The notes under the pieces were generated by a model. It made no database searches, had not been told where the DNA came from, and was given only the letters and a program-made list of their open reading frames with translations. Positions 17,907 through 26,340 of a DNA stretch of 64,000 bases are shown here, in pieces (within the stretch, counting starts at the first letter, position 1; each line of letters starts with the position of its first letter). The translations under genes were made by a program, and so were the position numbers. The stretch lies in assembly GCA_001429255.1 (NCBI GenBank), contig LMJI01000001.1, forward strand, positions 1,219,256-1,283,255, given 5' to 3'. This DNA is from Cellulomonas sp. Root930 (GTDB taxonomy: Bacteria; Actinomycetota; Actinomycetes; Actinomycetales; Cellulomonadaceae).

Positions 17907-17952
17907 ACGCTCGATTGTGCCGGACAATTGTCGAGATGATTAACTCGGGGAC
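17907..17952. promoter_or_regulatory. hemE-hemA divergent promoter region
   Basis: Only 46 bases separate the two starts, so both promoters must overlap here. The gap contains the perfect ten-base palindrome GACAATTGTC (17923-17932). TTGTGC (17915-17920) and GATTAA (17938-17943) could serve as weak promoter elements toward hemA, giving a leaderless hemA mRNA. A single factor bound at the palindrome could switch both directions. Confidence 0.4.
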
Positions 17953-19212
17953 GTGGTGCTGCTGTCCCTCGCTGCCAGCCACCACGACCTCGACCTCGAT
18001 GTGCTGGAACGTCTCTCGTCGGACGTGCAGGCCGTCGCGTCCGAGCTCGTGGGCTCGGTCGCGTCCGTGTCCGGTGCCGTCGTCCTGGCGACGTGCAACC
18101 GGTTCGAGCTGTACCTGGAGGTCGACGACGCCGCCGACACCCCCGCAGCTCTGGACACCGCCGCCGTCGCCGTCGCCGGCCGCTCCGGCTACACGGCCGA
18201 GCAGGTCTCCGGCCACCTCCGCGTCCGCACCGGCACCGACGCAGCCGCGCACCTGTTCTCCGTCGCCAGCGGGCTCGACTCCATGGTGGTCGGCGAGCGG
18301 GAGATCGCCGGGCAGGTCCGCCGCGCGCTGACCAGCGCCCGCCGCGACCACACCACCACCTCCGGCCTCGAGTCCCTGTTCCAGGCGGCCTCGCGCGTCT
18401 CGCGCACCGTCGAGAGCCGCACCGGACTCGGCGCCACCGGCCGCTCGGTGGTCGGCGTCGCGCTCGACATCGCCGAGCAGCACCTGCCCGACTGGTCCGC
18501 GGTGCGCTGCGTCCTCATCGGCACGGGCTCCTACGCCGGCGCCTCGCTGGCTGCCCTGAAGGCCCGCGGCGCGCGCGACATCCGGGTGTTCTCCGCCTCC
18601 GGCCGCGCAGGCACGTTCGCGGCCGCACGGGGCGTCCGGTCGCTGCCGGCGTCGGCGGACCTCGCGGCCGAGGTGTCCGACGTCGACCTCGTCGTCGCGT
18701 GCAGCGGGGCCGCGGGTGCCGTGCTCGGCGTCGACGCCCTCGCCGCCGCCCGCATCGGGACGCCGTCCTCGCTCACCGTCGTGGACCTCGCGCTCCGGCA
18801 CGACGTCGACCCCGGCGTCCGCACGCTGCCCGGCGTCCGGCTCGTCTCCCTGCACACCGTCGCCGAGCACGCCCCGGCCGAGCACGCCGCCGTGCGCGCC
18901 GCCCACGAGGTCGTCGAGGCCGCCGCCGAGGCGTACGAGGCCGACCGGCGGGTGCGCGACTGGAACCCGGCCGTGGTCGCGGAGCGGACCCGCGTGCTGG
19001 GTGGTCTCGAGGCCGGCCTGAGCGCGCTGCCTCCCGAGCTCCGCGACGAGCGCGCCGAGCGGGCGCTGCGACGTCGCACCCGCTCCGCGCTGCACGCGCC
19101 CACGGTCCGCGCCCGCGAGGCCGCCCGAGCCGGCGACGCGGCGACGTACGCGGTCGCGCTGACGGAGCTGGCGTCGATCCCGGTCCCGACCGTGGCGGCC
19201 GACGCGCACTGA
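17953..19212 (+). CDS. hemA: Glutamyl-tRNA reductase
   Basis: This 419-residue NADPH enzyme makes glutamate-1-semialdehyde from glutamyl-tRNA, the committed step of the C5 pathway. The nucleophile is C48 in VLATCNRFELY. SGLDSMVVGEREIAGQ is the family signature, and VLIGTGSYAGASL begins the NADPH-binding domain. The GTG start directly follows the likely transcription start. HemA is divergent from the rest of the cluster and ends at a 15-base-pair hairpin. Confidence 0.96.
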   Translation: MVLLSLAASHHDLDLDVLERLSSDVQAVASELVGSVASVSGAVVLATCNRFELYLEVDDAADTPAALDTAAVAVAGRSGYTAEQVSGHLRVRTGTDAAAHLFSVASGLDSMVVGEREIAGQVRRALTSARRDHTTTSGLESLFQAASRVSRTVESRTGLGATGRSVVGVALDIAEQHLPDWSAVRCVLIGTGSYAGASLAALKARGARDIRVFSASGRAGTFAAARGVRSLPASADLAAEVSDVDLVVACSGAAGAVLGVDALAAARIGTPSSLTVVDLALRHDVDPGVRTLPGVRLVSLHTVAEHAPAEHAAVRAAHEVVEAAAEAYEADRRVRDWNPAVVAERTRVLGGLEAGLSALPPELRDERAERALRRRTRSALHAPTVRAREAARAGDAATYAVALTELASIPVPTVAADAH

Positions 19213-19341
19213 CCTCGCGGGCGGTCGCCCACGCTCGGGCGTCGACCATGTCTCTGTGGCCGCTCAGCGGCCGGACACCGAGCTCAGCCACATGGTCGCG
19301 GGGCCTCTGTTCCCGGTCTGAGCGGGACGGTAGGACGTAGA

Positions 19342-19384
19342 GCGTGCCGGGCCTGGACGGGGGGGAGGGCCAGGCCCGGCACGC
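19342..19384. terminator. Hairpin terminator downstream of hemA
   Basis: Arms 19342-19356 and 19370-19384 pair perfectly over 15 bases, with a 13-base G-rich loop. There is no T-tract. It lies between the convergent hemA and 19448 genes and could serve both directions. Confidence 0.7.
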
Positions 19385-19392
19385 GTTCCGCG

Positions 19393-19420
19393 AGGGTCAC
19401 AGCAACGCTGGCGTGACCCT
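19393..19420. terminator. Second hairpin in the hemA convergence zone
   Basis: AGGGTCAC (19393-19400) pairs with GTGACCCT (19413-19420), and CAGC/GCTG can extend the stem inside the loop. It lies 28 bases past the stop of the minus-strand gene at 19448, so it is the likely terminator of that gene. Confidence 0.55.
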
Positions 19421-19447
19421 GGTTGAGGAACCCTCGGTTCCGTGCGC

Positions 19448-20311
19448 CTAGGAGCGCACCACCTGCTGTCGGGGGGCAGCAGGTCCGGGGGCCCAGGTGT
19501 GAGGAACCACCTGGTTGGTCTGGATGTCGGTCAGCTCGGCGGCGTAGACGATGCCCTCGTAGACACCGGCCTCGACGCGGTTGAGGTGCAGGCGCTCGGC
19601 GCGCTCGATGTCGTCGCCGAGGTGCGAGATGCGGGCCACGACGTAGCGCTGGGCGTCCTGCCACTGGTCGACGACGCGGACGCTCAGGCCGTTCCAGCGG
19701 GCCGTCAGGTCCAGCTCGAACAGCTCGGTGACGTCCTCGCGGGCCACGCGGCGGTACCAGCGGCCCGACGGCGACTGGTGGAACCCGGTCTCGGCCAGCG
19801 GGGGGTTGGCCAGGGCGAGGACCACGGTGTGACCGCCGTCGACGACGTCGGCCTCGAGGTAGGCGCCGTGCCACTTGGCGACGGGTCCGACGCAGCGGGA
19901 CAAGGAGGCGAGCGAGGGGCGGGGGGCGCCCAGCTGCGTGACGGTCCAGCCGGCACCGACGTCGCCGTAGCGGGCCAGCAGCGTGGACGTGCCGTTGTCG
20001 TAGATGCGGATGAGCTCGGCGCCCGGGGGGATGCGGGAGTGGCGCAGCCACCACAGCGGCAGGATGTAGCCGGGCACGTCGCGGTACTGCAGCTGCGGCG
20101 ACGACTCGAAGCGCAGCACGTCGATGGAGCGGTCGTACGGGCTGAAGGGCGTGCCCTCGTAGCCGAGTCCGTGCACCTCGAACAGCTGGGCCGGAGTCGT
20201 CGCGAAGGCGACGTCCTCAGCGCGCACCACGTACCCCGCCAGGCGATCGTGTCCCGCGGTGAGGTGCGCGCGGGTGAGCGCTGGCGTGATCGCCTTCTGC
20301 ATGAGCGTCAC
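19448..20311 (-). CDS. Hypothetical protein, unrecognised
   Basis: The 287-residue soluble protein matches no family I know. It has no signal peptide or membrane helix. The sequence is rich in aromatic residues (YILPLWWLRHSRIPPGAELI; FHQSPSGRWYRRVAREDV) and predicted beta strands, and two regions alternate like repeated sandwich domains (about 90-160 and 180-250). I chose GTG 20311 because GGAAG lies six bases before it; the ATG at 20302 is too far from that site. Its 237-base upstream region holds three palindromes, so its expression is probably controlled. Confidence 0.75.
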   Translation of the reverse strand: MTLMQKAITPALTRAHLTAGHDRLAGYVVRAEDVAFATTPAQLFEVHGLGYEGTPFSPYDRSIDVLRFESSPQLQYRDVPGYILPLWWLRHSRIPPGAELIRIYDNGTSTLLARYGDVGAGWTVTQLGAPRPSLASLSRCVGPVAKWHGAYLEADVVDGGHTVVLALANPPLAETGFHQSPSGRWYRRVAREDVTELFELDLTARWNGLSVRVVDQWQDAQRYVVARISHLGDDIERAERLHLNRVEAGVYEGIVYAAELTDIQTNQVVPHTWAPGPAAPRQQVVRS

Positions 20312-20351
20312 GATGGGCTTCCTTGCCAGAAAAGGGATGAACCGGATGTTT

Positions 20352-20422
20352 CCGACCGGTCGGTGCACGATTGTGCAACCCAAATAGGGCACGTGTCCAG
20401 GAGAGATCACTCATTTGAGTGA
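20352..20422. promoter_or_regulatory. Three palindromes upstream of the unrecognised gene
   Basis: Within 71 bases lie CCGACCGGTCGG (20352-20363), TGCAC-GATT-GTGCA (20364-20377) and the perfect 16-mer TCACTCATTTGAGTGA (20407-20422). The area is visibly richer in A and T than its neighbours, as expected of a promoter. It lies between purB and the 19448 gene, both on the minus strand. A further stem, CGGTTC/GAACCG (20448-20463), could end purB transcripts. Confidence 0.5.
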
Positions 20423-20548
20423 AGATGCAGGTCAGAAGCCCTGAGAGCGGTTCCGTCGAACCGTTTCGTCTTCCGCCGGAGGGCAGGCAGAAGTGACAAA
20501 GCGGGCGGCGTGCGTTCACCCGAACGGCCTAGTTGCTCTGGCGGTGAC

Positions 20549-21970
20549 TCAGGAGTCGAGGTATATGACCAGATCTCCCGCGAGCCCTGTGTAGGACGCC
20601 GGCGTGAGGGCGGCGAGGCGCGCGGCGACGTCGTCGGGAAGCCCGAGCCCGCCGATGAACTCGCGCATGTCGTCGGCGGTCAGGCGCCGGCCGCGGGTGA
20701 GCTCCTTGAGCCGCTCGTACGGGTTCTCCATCCCGGTCACGCCGGCCACGGACGCGGCGCGCATGGCCGACTGGACCGGCTCGCCCAGCGTCTCCCAGTT
20801 CTCGTCGAGCTCGCGCGCCAGCAGGGCGGTGTCGACCGACAGCGCGCGCAGGCCGCGGGCCACGTTGTCGATGGCCAGCAGCGAGTGCCCGAACGCGGGT
20901 CCGATGTTCCGCTGCGTGGTGGAGTCGGTGAGGTCGCGCTGCAGCCGGCTGGTCACCAGCGTGCTGGCCAGGGTGTCCAGCAGGGCCGACGAGAGCTCGA
21001 GGTTGGCCTCGGCGTTCTCGAACCGGATGGGGTTCACCTTGTGCGGCATGGTCGAGCTGCCGGTGGCGCCCGCGACGGGGATCTGGATGAAGACGCCGCG
21101 CGAGATGTAGGTCCACACGTCGGTGGCCAGGTTGTGCAGCACGCGGTTGAACCGGGCGACGTCGGCGTACAGCTCGGCCTGCCAGTCGTGCGACTCGATC
21201 TGCGTGGTCAGCGGGTTCCAGGTCAGGCCCAGGTGCTCGACGAACGCCTTGCTGACCGCGGGCCAGTCCGCACCCGGGACCGCGACGACGTGCGCGCCGT
21301 ACGTGCCGGTCGCGCCGTTGAGCTTGCCCAGGTACTCGTCGGACGCGATCCGCCGCAGCTGCCGCCGCAGCCGGTGCGCGAGGACCGCGAGCTCCTTGCC
21401 GAGCGTCGTCGGCGTCGCCGGCTGCCCGTGCGTCAGGGCGAGCATCGGCTGGTCCTTGAGCTCGTGCGCGAGCTCCGCGACCTGGTCGACGAGGTGCGTC
21501 GCCGCCGGCGCCCAGACCTCCCGCACCGCTCCACGGACCATCAGCGCGTACGACAGGTTGTTGATGTCCTCGCTCGTGCACGCGAAGTGCACCAGCTCGC
21601 CGACGTCCCGCAGTGCCGACCCCTCGGGCGCCGCGGCGAGCCGGCTCTTGAGGAAGTACTCGACGGCCTTGACGTCGTGCACGGTGATCGTCTCGATGGC
21701 GGCCAGCTCGGCGACCTCGTCGGGCCCGAACGTGTCGACGACGTCCCGCAGGTACTGCTCGTCCTCGACGGTGAGCGTCGGGGCGCCCGGCACGACCTGG
21801 TTCTGCGCCAGGTGGATCAGCCACTCGACCTCGACGTGCACCCGCTCGCGGTTGAGCGCCGCCTCGCTCAGGTGGTCGACCAGCGGCGCGACCGCGGCAC
21901 GGTAGCGGCCGTCGAGGGGGCCGAGCGCGATGGGGGGCGTGACGTCCGCGAGCTGGACACGAGAAGGCAT
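20549..21970 (-). CDS. purB: Adenylosuccinate lyase
   Basis: The 473-residue enzyme catalyses two fumarate-releasing steps of purine synthesis. The superfamily signature GSSTMPHKVNP (304-314) and H181 in LTHGQPATPTT are present, as are CTSEDINNLSYAL and the C-terminal helical bundle. No ribosome-binding site stands before the ATG at 21970, so a leaderless mRNA is possible. It appears monocistronic; neighbouring genes are unrelated to purines. Confidence 0.96.
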   Translation of the reverse strand: MPSRVQLADVTPPIALGPLDGRYRAAVAPLVDHLSEAALNRERVHVEVEWLIHLAQNQVVPGAPTLTVEDEQYLRDVVDTFGPDEVAELAAIETITVHDVKAVEYFLKSRLAAAPEGSALRDVGELVHFACTSEDINNLSYALMVRGAVREVWAPAATHLVDQVAELAHELKDQPMLALTHGQPATPTTLGKELAVLAHRLRRQLRRIASDEYLGKLNGATGTYGAHVVAVPGADWPAVSKAFVEHLGLTWNPLTTQIESHDWQAELYADVARFNRVLHNLATDVWTYISRGVFIQIPVAGATGSSTMPHKVNPIRFENAEANLELSSALLDTLASTLVTSRLQRDLTDSTTQRNIGPAFGHSLLAIDNVARGLRALSVDTALLARELDENWETLGEPVQSAMRAASVAGVTGMENPYERLKELTRGRRLTADDMREFIGGLGLPDDVAARLAALTPASYTGLAGDLVIYLDS

Positions 21971-22079
21971 GGCGCCAGTGTCCCAGAGTGGTCCTGTGAG
22001 GTGCGGCGTTGTCCGCGTCCGCGGTCAGTAGCCTGAGCGCACCGGCGCAGCGCGTCGGTCCCCGACGACGAGGAGCCCC

Positions 22080-22802
22080 GTGGCGCCCCCAGCACGCAGG
22101 CCCGGCGCGGTCCTGCTGGTCGGTGCGTTCGTGGTGGTGGCCGTCGTCGGCGCGGCTCTGGCGGGACCGTTCCGGCTCGGCCAGCGCAACGAGGGCGGTG
22201 CGCCGTTCACGCTCCCCCCGCCGGCGCTCGCGACCAGCACCTCCACCCCGATCCCCGTCGAGACCCCCCTCGACGGCGAGCAGATGTCGATGGAGGCCCA
22301 GCGCTGGATCTACCTGCTGGTCATCGCGGTCATCGGCGCGCTGCTGGTCATCGCGGTCGCACTGCTGGTCCGACGGGTCCGGGCGATGCGTGAGCGACGC
22401 GCGCCGCACGAGGTCGACTCGGCGGTGCCGGACATCGAGCTGGGCGGCGACGTCCTGGACGGCGCGACGCCGGCGCTGCGCGAGGGCGTCCGGCGTGCTG
22501 CGCAGGTGCTCGAGGACGAGGTGCCGCCGGGGGACGCGGTGATCGCGGCGTGGGTCGCGCTGGAGGCCTCGGCGGAGCGCAGCGGGCTGGTGCGGGACCG
22601 CGCGGAGACGGCGACGGAGTTCACCGTCGAGGTGCTCGACGCCACGCGGGCGGACCCGGACGCGACGCGCGCCCTCTTGCAGCTCTACCTGGCGGCGCGA
22701 TACTCCGAGCACGTGCTGACCCCCGGGGATGTCGCGCAGGCCAGAGAGAGCCTGGCCGCGATCGCCGACGATCTCGGGCGACGGGCGGAGGAGGACTCAT
22801 GA
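22080..22802 (+). CDS. DUF4129-type membrane protein
   Basis: The 240-residue protein has an N-terminal membrane helix (about 12-29), a Pro/Thr-rich outer loop, a second helix (about 77-97) and a cytoplasmic C-terminal region. PGDAVIAAWVALEASAERSG opens the conserved DUF4129 segment. In actinobacteria such proteins sit in operons with MoxR ATPases and DUF58 proteins, as here. The GTG start has GAGGAG at good distance. It overlaps the next gene by ATGA. Confidence 0.85.
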   Translation: MAPPARRPGAVLLVGAFVVVAVVGAALAGPFRLGQRNEGGAPFTLPPPALATSTSTPIPVETPLDGEQMSMEAQRWIYLLVIAVIGALLVIAVALLVRRVRAMRERRAPHEVDSAVPDIELGGDVLDGATPALREGVRRAAQVLEDEVPPGDAVIAAWVALEASAERSGLVRDRAETATEFTVEVLDATRADPDATRALLQLYLAARYSEHVLTPGDVAQARESLAAIADDLGRRAEEDS

Positions 22803-23287
22803 GGTGGTGGGACTGGCGCCCGCTCGCCGGGTTCGGCGCCGGCTTCGTCGCGGCCTGGGCGGCGGGACTGACCGTGCAGACGTCCGCGCTGCTCGGGTTG
22901 ATGATCGCCGCCGGGGTCCTGCTGCTCACACGCCTCGACGGCACGCCCGACCCCGGGTGGGCCCGTGACCGGCTGGACCGTCGGCACGGCGCGCGCGGCG
23001 AGGTGCAGGACCTGGCGTGGGCGATGGTCGGGCGGGACGGCCGGATCGGCGAGCGCGTCCTGCGGCGGCTGCGCGAGGTGGCGCGGAGCCGGCTCGCCCG
23101 GCACGGGCTGACGATCGACGACCCCGAGACCGAGACCCTGCTGGGCACCCGTGCCGTCCGCACCCTGACCCGCACCAGGGCACCGTTGCCCACCGTCGCC
23201 GACGTGGTGCACACCCTCGACGTGCTCGACCGCCTCGGACCGAGGCGTGCCACCCCGAACGACGATGGAGCCCCCGCCGATGACTGA
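22799..23287 (+). CDS. Small membrane protein of the MoxR/DUF58 operon
   Basis: The 162-residue protein has two adjacent hydrophobic stretches (about 10-45) and a basic, arginine-rich cytoplasmic tail. I recognise no named domain. Its position between the DUF4129 and MoxR genes, with overlaps on both sides (ATGA upstream, eight bases downstream), makes it a conserved-context component of that system. Confidence 0.8.
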   Translation: MRWWDWRPLAGFGAGFVAAWAAGLTVQTSALLGLMIAAGVLLLTRLDGTPDPGWARDRLDRRHGARGEVQDLAWAMVGRDGRIGERVLRRLREVARSRLARHGLTIDDPETETLLGTRAVRTLTRTRAPLPTVADVVHTLDVLDRLGPRRATPNDDGAPADD

Positions 23288-24260
23288 GCAGCCCACGCCA
23301 CTGACCGTCGCGCAGGTCGCGGACCGCGGGAGCGCGGTGCTCGACGAGGTCGCGACGCTCGTCGTCGGCATGCGCGACCCCCTGAGGGTCGCGCTCGCGG
23401 CCATCCTCGGCGGCGGCCACGTCCTGTTCGAGGACGTGCCGGGGCTCGGCAAGACGCTGGCGGCCCGGAGCCTGGCCACCGCGCTCGGGCTCGCGTTCCG
23501 GCGGGTGCAGTGCACGCCCGACCTGCTGCCGTCGGACATCACGGGGTCCAGCGTCTTCGACCCGGCGACGGCGTCGTTCCTGTTCCGTCCCGGGCCGGTC
23601 TTCGCGGGGCTCCTGCTGGCCGACGAGATCAACCGGACCGCCCCGAAGACGCAGTCGGCGCTGCTGGAGGCCATGGCCGAGCGCCAGGTGACGGTCGACG
23701 GGGAGACGTACCCGTTGCCCGACCCGTTCCACGTGGTCGCCACGTCCAACCCGGTGGAGTACGAGGGGACGTACCCGCTGCCGGAGGCGCAGCTCGACCG
23801 GTTCATGGTCCGCGTGGCGGTCGGCTACCCGGAGCGGGATGCCGAGGTCGACGTGCTCTCGCGACGGCTCGCGCGGCGGCAGGAGATGGGGTCGGTGCGC
23901 ACCGTCGTCGACGCCGCCACCCTGCGCGCGATGCAGGCGGGGGTCGAGCAGGTCACGGTCGACGGCGACATCCTGCGGTACTGCGTCGACCTGGCCGCGG
24001 CCACCCGCGAGCACGACGCCGTCGAGGTGGGCGCCTCGCCCCGCGGCTCGCAGGCGCTCGTGCTCGTCGCGCGCTCGCTCGCTGTGCTGTCCGGCCGGGA
24101 CTTCGTCACGCCCGAGGACGTCAAGGCGGTCGCCGTCCCCGCGCTCGCGCACCGGCTCTCCCTGACCCCGCAGGCGTGGGCCACCGGCACGGCACCGCAG
24201 AAGGTCGTGGCGGACGTGCTGGCGCGGGTGGCGGGGCCGACGACGGCGAGACGCGGATGA
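23280..24260 (+). CDS. MoxR-family AAA+ ATPase
   Basis: The 326-residue AAA+ protein has Walker A EDVPGLGKT (51-59), Walker B LLLADEINR (111-119), sensor 1 VVATSNPVEYEG and a C-terminal lid domain. MoxR ATPases act as chaperone-like machines that insert cofactors or assemble partner proteins, usually von Willebrand/DUF58 proteins coded alongside. I chose ATG 23280 because GGAG lies nine bases upstream. An in-frame ATG at 23265 is possible. Confidence 0.93.
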   Translation: MTEQPTPLTVAQVADRGSAVLDEVATLVVGMRDPLRVALAAILGGGHVLFEDVPGLGKTLAARSLATALGLAFRRVQCTPDLLPSDITGSSVFDPATASFLFRPGPVFAGLLLADEINRTAPKTQSALLEAMAERQVTVDGETYPLPDPFHVVATSNPVEYEGTYPLPEAQLDRFMVRVAVGYPERDAEVDVLSRRLARRQEMGSVRTVVDAATLRAMQAGVEQVTVDGDILRYCVDLAAATREHDAVEVGASPRGSQALVLVARSLAVLSGRDFVTPEDVKAVAVPALAHRLSLTPQAWATGTAPQKVVADVLARVAGPTTARRG

Positions 24261-25528
24261 TCTGGGAGCGCTCGCGGGCGACGGCCGCCGGGGTCGTCGT
24301 CGGCCTCGTGCTGGTCGCCGTCGGGGCGCTGCTCGGCCGTCCGGACGTCGCGGTGCTCGGCGCCGCGCCGCTGGTCGCGGGGGTGTGGGACTGGCGTCGC
24401 CGACCCTCGACGGACCCGACCGTGCGGCTGGAGGCGTCCGACGAGCCGCCCGCCGCCGGGAGCCTGCGCGCCGACATCGTGACCGTCGCGCCCACCGACG
24501 TGCTCCTCGGGGTGCGGCGCGGGGTGCGCGTCCTCGCCGAGGCCTGGGTGCGGGTCGACCGCGCGCGGCGGCTCCCGCTCGTCGTGCACACGGTCCGCAC
24601 CGGCCCGCAGGAGGTCGCGTTCGTCGACGTGCAGGGCGTCGGACCCGGCGCCGCGAGCGTGTCCGAACCCAGCCCGCCCGCGTCCCGGTCCGCCCTGGTC
24701 CTGCCTGCTCCACGACCGCTCGGCGACCTGCCGCTGCCGCCCCGGCTGCGCGGCCTCACCGGCGCGCACGAGTCACGACGGCCCGGCGAGGGCGGCGGGC
24801 TGCGCGACGTGCACCCGTTCTCGCCCGGCGACCGGCTGCGGCGGATCGACTGGCGCGTCACGGCACGCCGCGCGCCGGACCTGCACGAGCTCTACGTCCG
24901 GCGGGAGCACGCGCTCGCGGAGGCGGTCGTCGTGCTGGTCGTGGACTCGCGCGACGACGTCGGCCCCGACCCGATGACCTGGCGCGGCTCGACCCCGGCG
25001 AAGGCCGAGGACCCGACGTCCCTGGACCTGGCCCGGCAGGCCGCGGCGTCGGCCGCACAGGGCTTCCTCGACCTCGGCGACCGCGTCGGGCTCGATGACC
25101 TCGGTGCGCTGCGCCGCCCGCTGCCACCCGGCGGCGGGCGCCGGCAGCTGGACCGCATCCGGCACGCGCTGGCCCTGACCCGGCCGGAGGGCGACCCGCT
25201 GCGCCGGCTGCGCGCCCCGCAGATCCCGTCGGGCGCGCTGGTCCTGCTCTTCTCCACGTTCCTCGACGACGAGGCGGCGCTGGTCGCCTCCGTCTGGCGG
25301 CGTGCCGGGCACCGCGTGATCGCCGTCGACGTGCTGCCCACGCTGCGCGAGCGGCAGCTCGGCGACCGCGAGCGGCTCGCGATGCGACTGATCCGGATGG
25401 CGCGCGAGGACCGGCTGGCCGAGCTGGTGGACCTCGACGTCGAGCTGGTCACCTGGCGCGTCCAGCCGCACATCGCGCTCGCGTCCCTGGCACGCCGGGC
25501 GCAGCGGCGGGCGGGGGCGTCCCGATGA
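24257..25528 (+). CDS. DUF58 domain protein, MoxR partner
   Basis: The 423-residue protein has two N-terminal membrane helices (about 8-45), a beta-rich region, and the DUF58 signature (about 180-205) including GLRDVHPFSPGDRLRRIDW. A von Willebrand-like fold follows (VVVLVVDSRDDVG onward). DUF58 proteins are the usual partners of MoxR ATPases. It overlaps MoxR and the next gene by ATGA junctions. Confidence 0.9.
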   Translation: MIWERSRATAAGVVVGLVLVAVGALLGRPDVAVLGAAPLVAGVWDWRRRPSTDPTVRLEASDEPPAAGSLRADIVTVAPTDVLLGVRRGVRVLAEAWVRVDRARRLPLVVHTVRTGPQEVAFVDVQGVGPGAASVSEPSPPASRSALVLPAPRPLGDLPLPPRLRGLTGAHESRRPGEGGGLRDVHPFSPGDRLRRIDWRVTARRAPDLHELYVRREHALAEAVVVLVVDSRDDVGPDPMTWRGSTPAKAEDPTSLDLARQAAASAAQGFLDLGDRVGLDDLGALRRPLPPGGGRRQLDRIRHALALTRPEGDPLRRLRAPQIPSGALVLLFSTFLDDEAALVASVWRRAGHRVIAVDVLPTLRERQLGDRERLAMRLIRMAREDRLAELVDLDVELVTWRVQPHIALASLARRAQRRAGASR

Positions 25529-26040
25529 GCGAGGTGACGCTGGAGCTGGTCCGGCCGGTGCCTGCCTGGGCGCTGCGTGCGTCCTTGGCGCTCCTGTCCG
25601 CGGCGACGTTGGCGGTGGCGTTCGCCGGTACCGGCCCCCGGCCGCCCGCGGTGCTCGTCGTCGGGTTCGCCGCGCTCGTCGGCGCCGCGGTGCTCGTCCC
25701 GGGACTCGGCCTGGCGGCGCTCGTGGTGCTCGTCGCCGGGACACGGCTGCTCGTCAGCGACCCGCCCGCGCTCGGCACCCTGATGGTCCTCGTCCTGCTC
25801 GTGCACCTGACCCTGTGGGCGGGGGCGGTCTGCGCGCGGACGTCGTGGCGGACCCTCGTCGAGGTCGCCGTCCTGCTGCGTGGGCTGCGCGAGGTCGCGA
25901 TCGTGCAGGTGGGCGCGCAGCTGCTGGCCGTGCTCGCGATGCTGCTGGTCGGGACGACGGAGGGTGACCTGTGGCGCGCGGCGGGGCTGCTCGCGGCGAT
26001 CATCCTCGCGGCGGCGATGCTGCCGCGCCCGACTGCCTGA
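25525..26040 (+). CDS. Membrane protein ending the MoxR/DUF58 operon
   Basis: The 171-residue protein has about five hydrophobic helices and almost no soluble part. No domain is recognised. The ATGA overlap with the DUF58 gene makes it the last member of the operon; the next gene starts 69 bases downstream. Confidence 0.8.
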   Translation: MSEVTLELVRPVPAWALRASLALLSAATLAVAFAGTGPRPPAVLVVGFAALVGAAVLVPGLGLAALVVLVAGTRLLVSDPPALGTLMVLVLLVHLTLWAGAVCARTSWRTLVEVAVLLRGLREVAIVQVGAQLLAVLAMLLVGTTEGDLWRAAGLLAAIILAAAMLPRPTA

Positions 26041-26109
26041 TCCGCCCACAGCCCCACCCCGTCCCCAGGCCGCCCCCGACGCGCCGACCTGCTCCGTAGC
26101 GTCTCCGGC

Positions 26110-26340
26110 ATGCAGATCGAGCACGGCCTTCCCCTGGTGATCCAGGCGCTGGACGACGTGGAGAGCGCGACCCGGGCGCTGCGCGGGGCCGCGCACGTGC
26201 AGTGGACGTCCGGCGCCGCCGACCGGTTCCGTGCGGCGCTCGACGAGGCGGTGGGGTGCGTCCGGCAGGTGCAGGTCGCGGTCGAGCGGACCGTGCAGCC
26301 GGTCGCGGCGGCGGACCTGGACGCACGGGGAGGCGTGTGA
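26110..26340 (+). CDS. WXG100-like small helical protein
   Basis: This 76-residue protein is all-helical, with a central turn VQWTSGAADRFRAAL (30-44) resembling the W-x-G/S turn and following AAxxFR helix of WXG100 (ESAT-6-like) proteins. Members form helical hairpins, are exported by type VII systems or cap toxin domains, and are often encoded before a larger partner. Here the stop overlaps the hydrolase start as GTGA. No type VII secretion genes are in the window, so export is not shown. Confidence 0.65.
   Translation: MQIEHGLPLVIQALDDVESATRALRGAAHVQWTSGAADRFRAALDEAVGCVRQVQVAVERTVQPVAAADLDARGGV

Noticed and set aside
17907..17927. TTG start for hemE at 17927.
   Set aside because: It would place the coding region inside the 46-bp divergent promoter, and homologues begin near the GTG at 17906.
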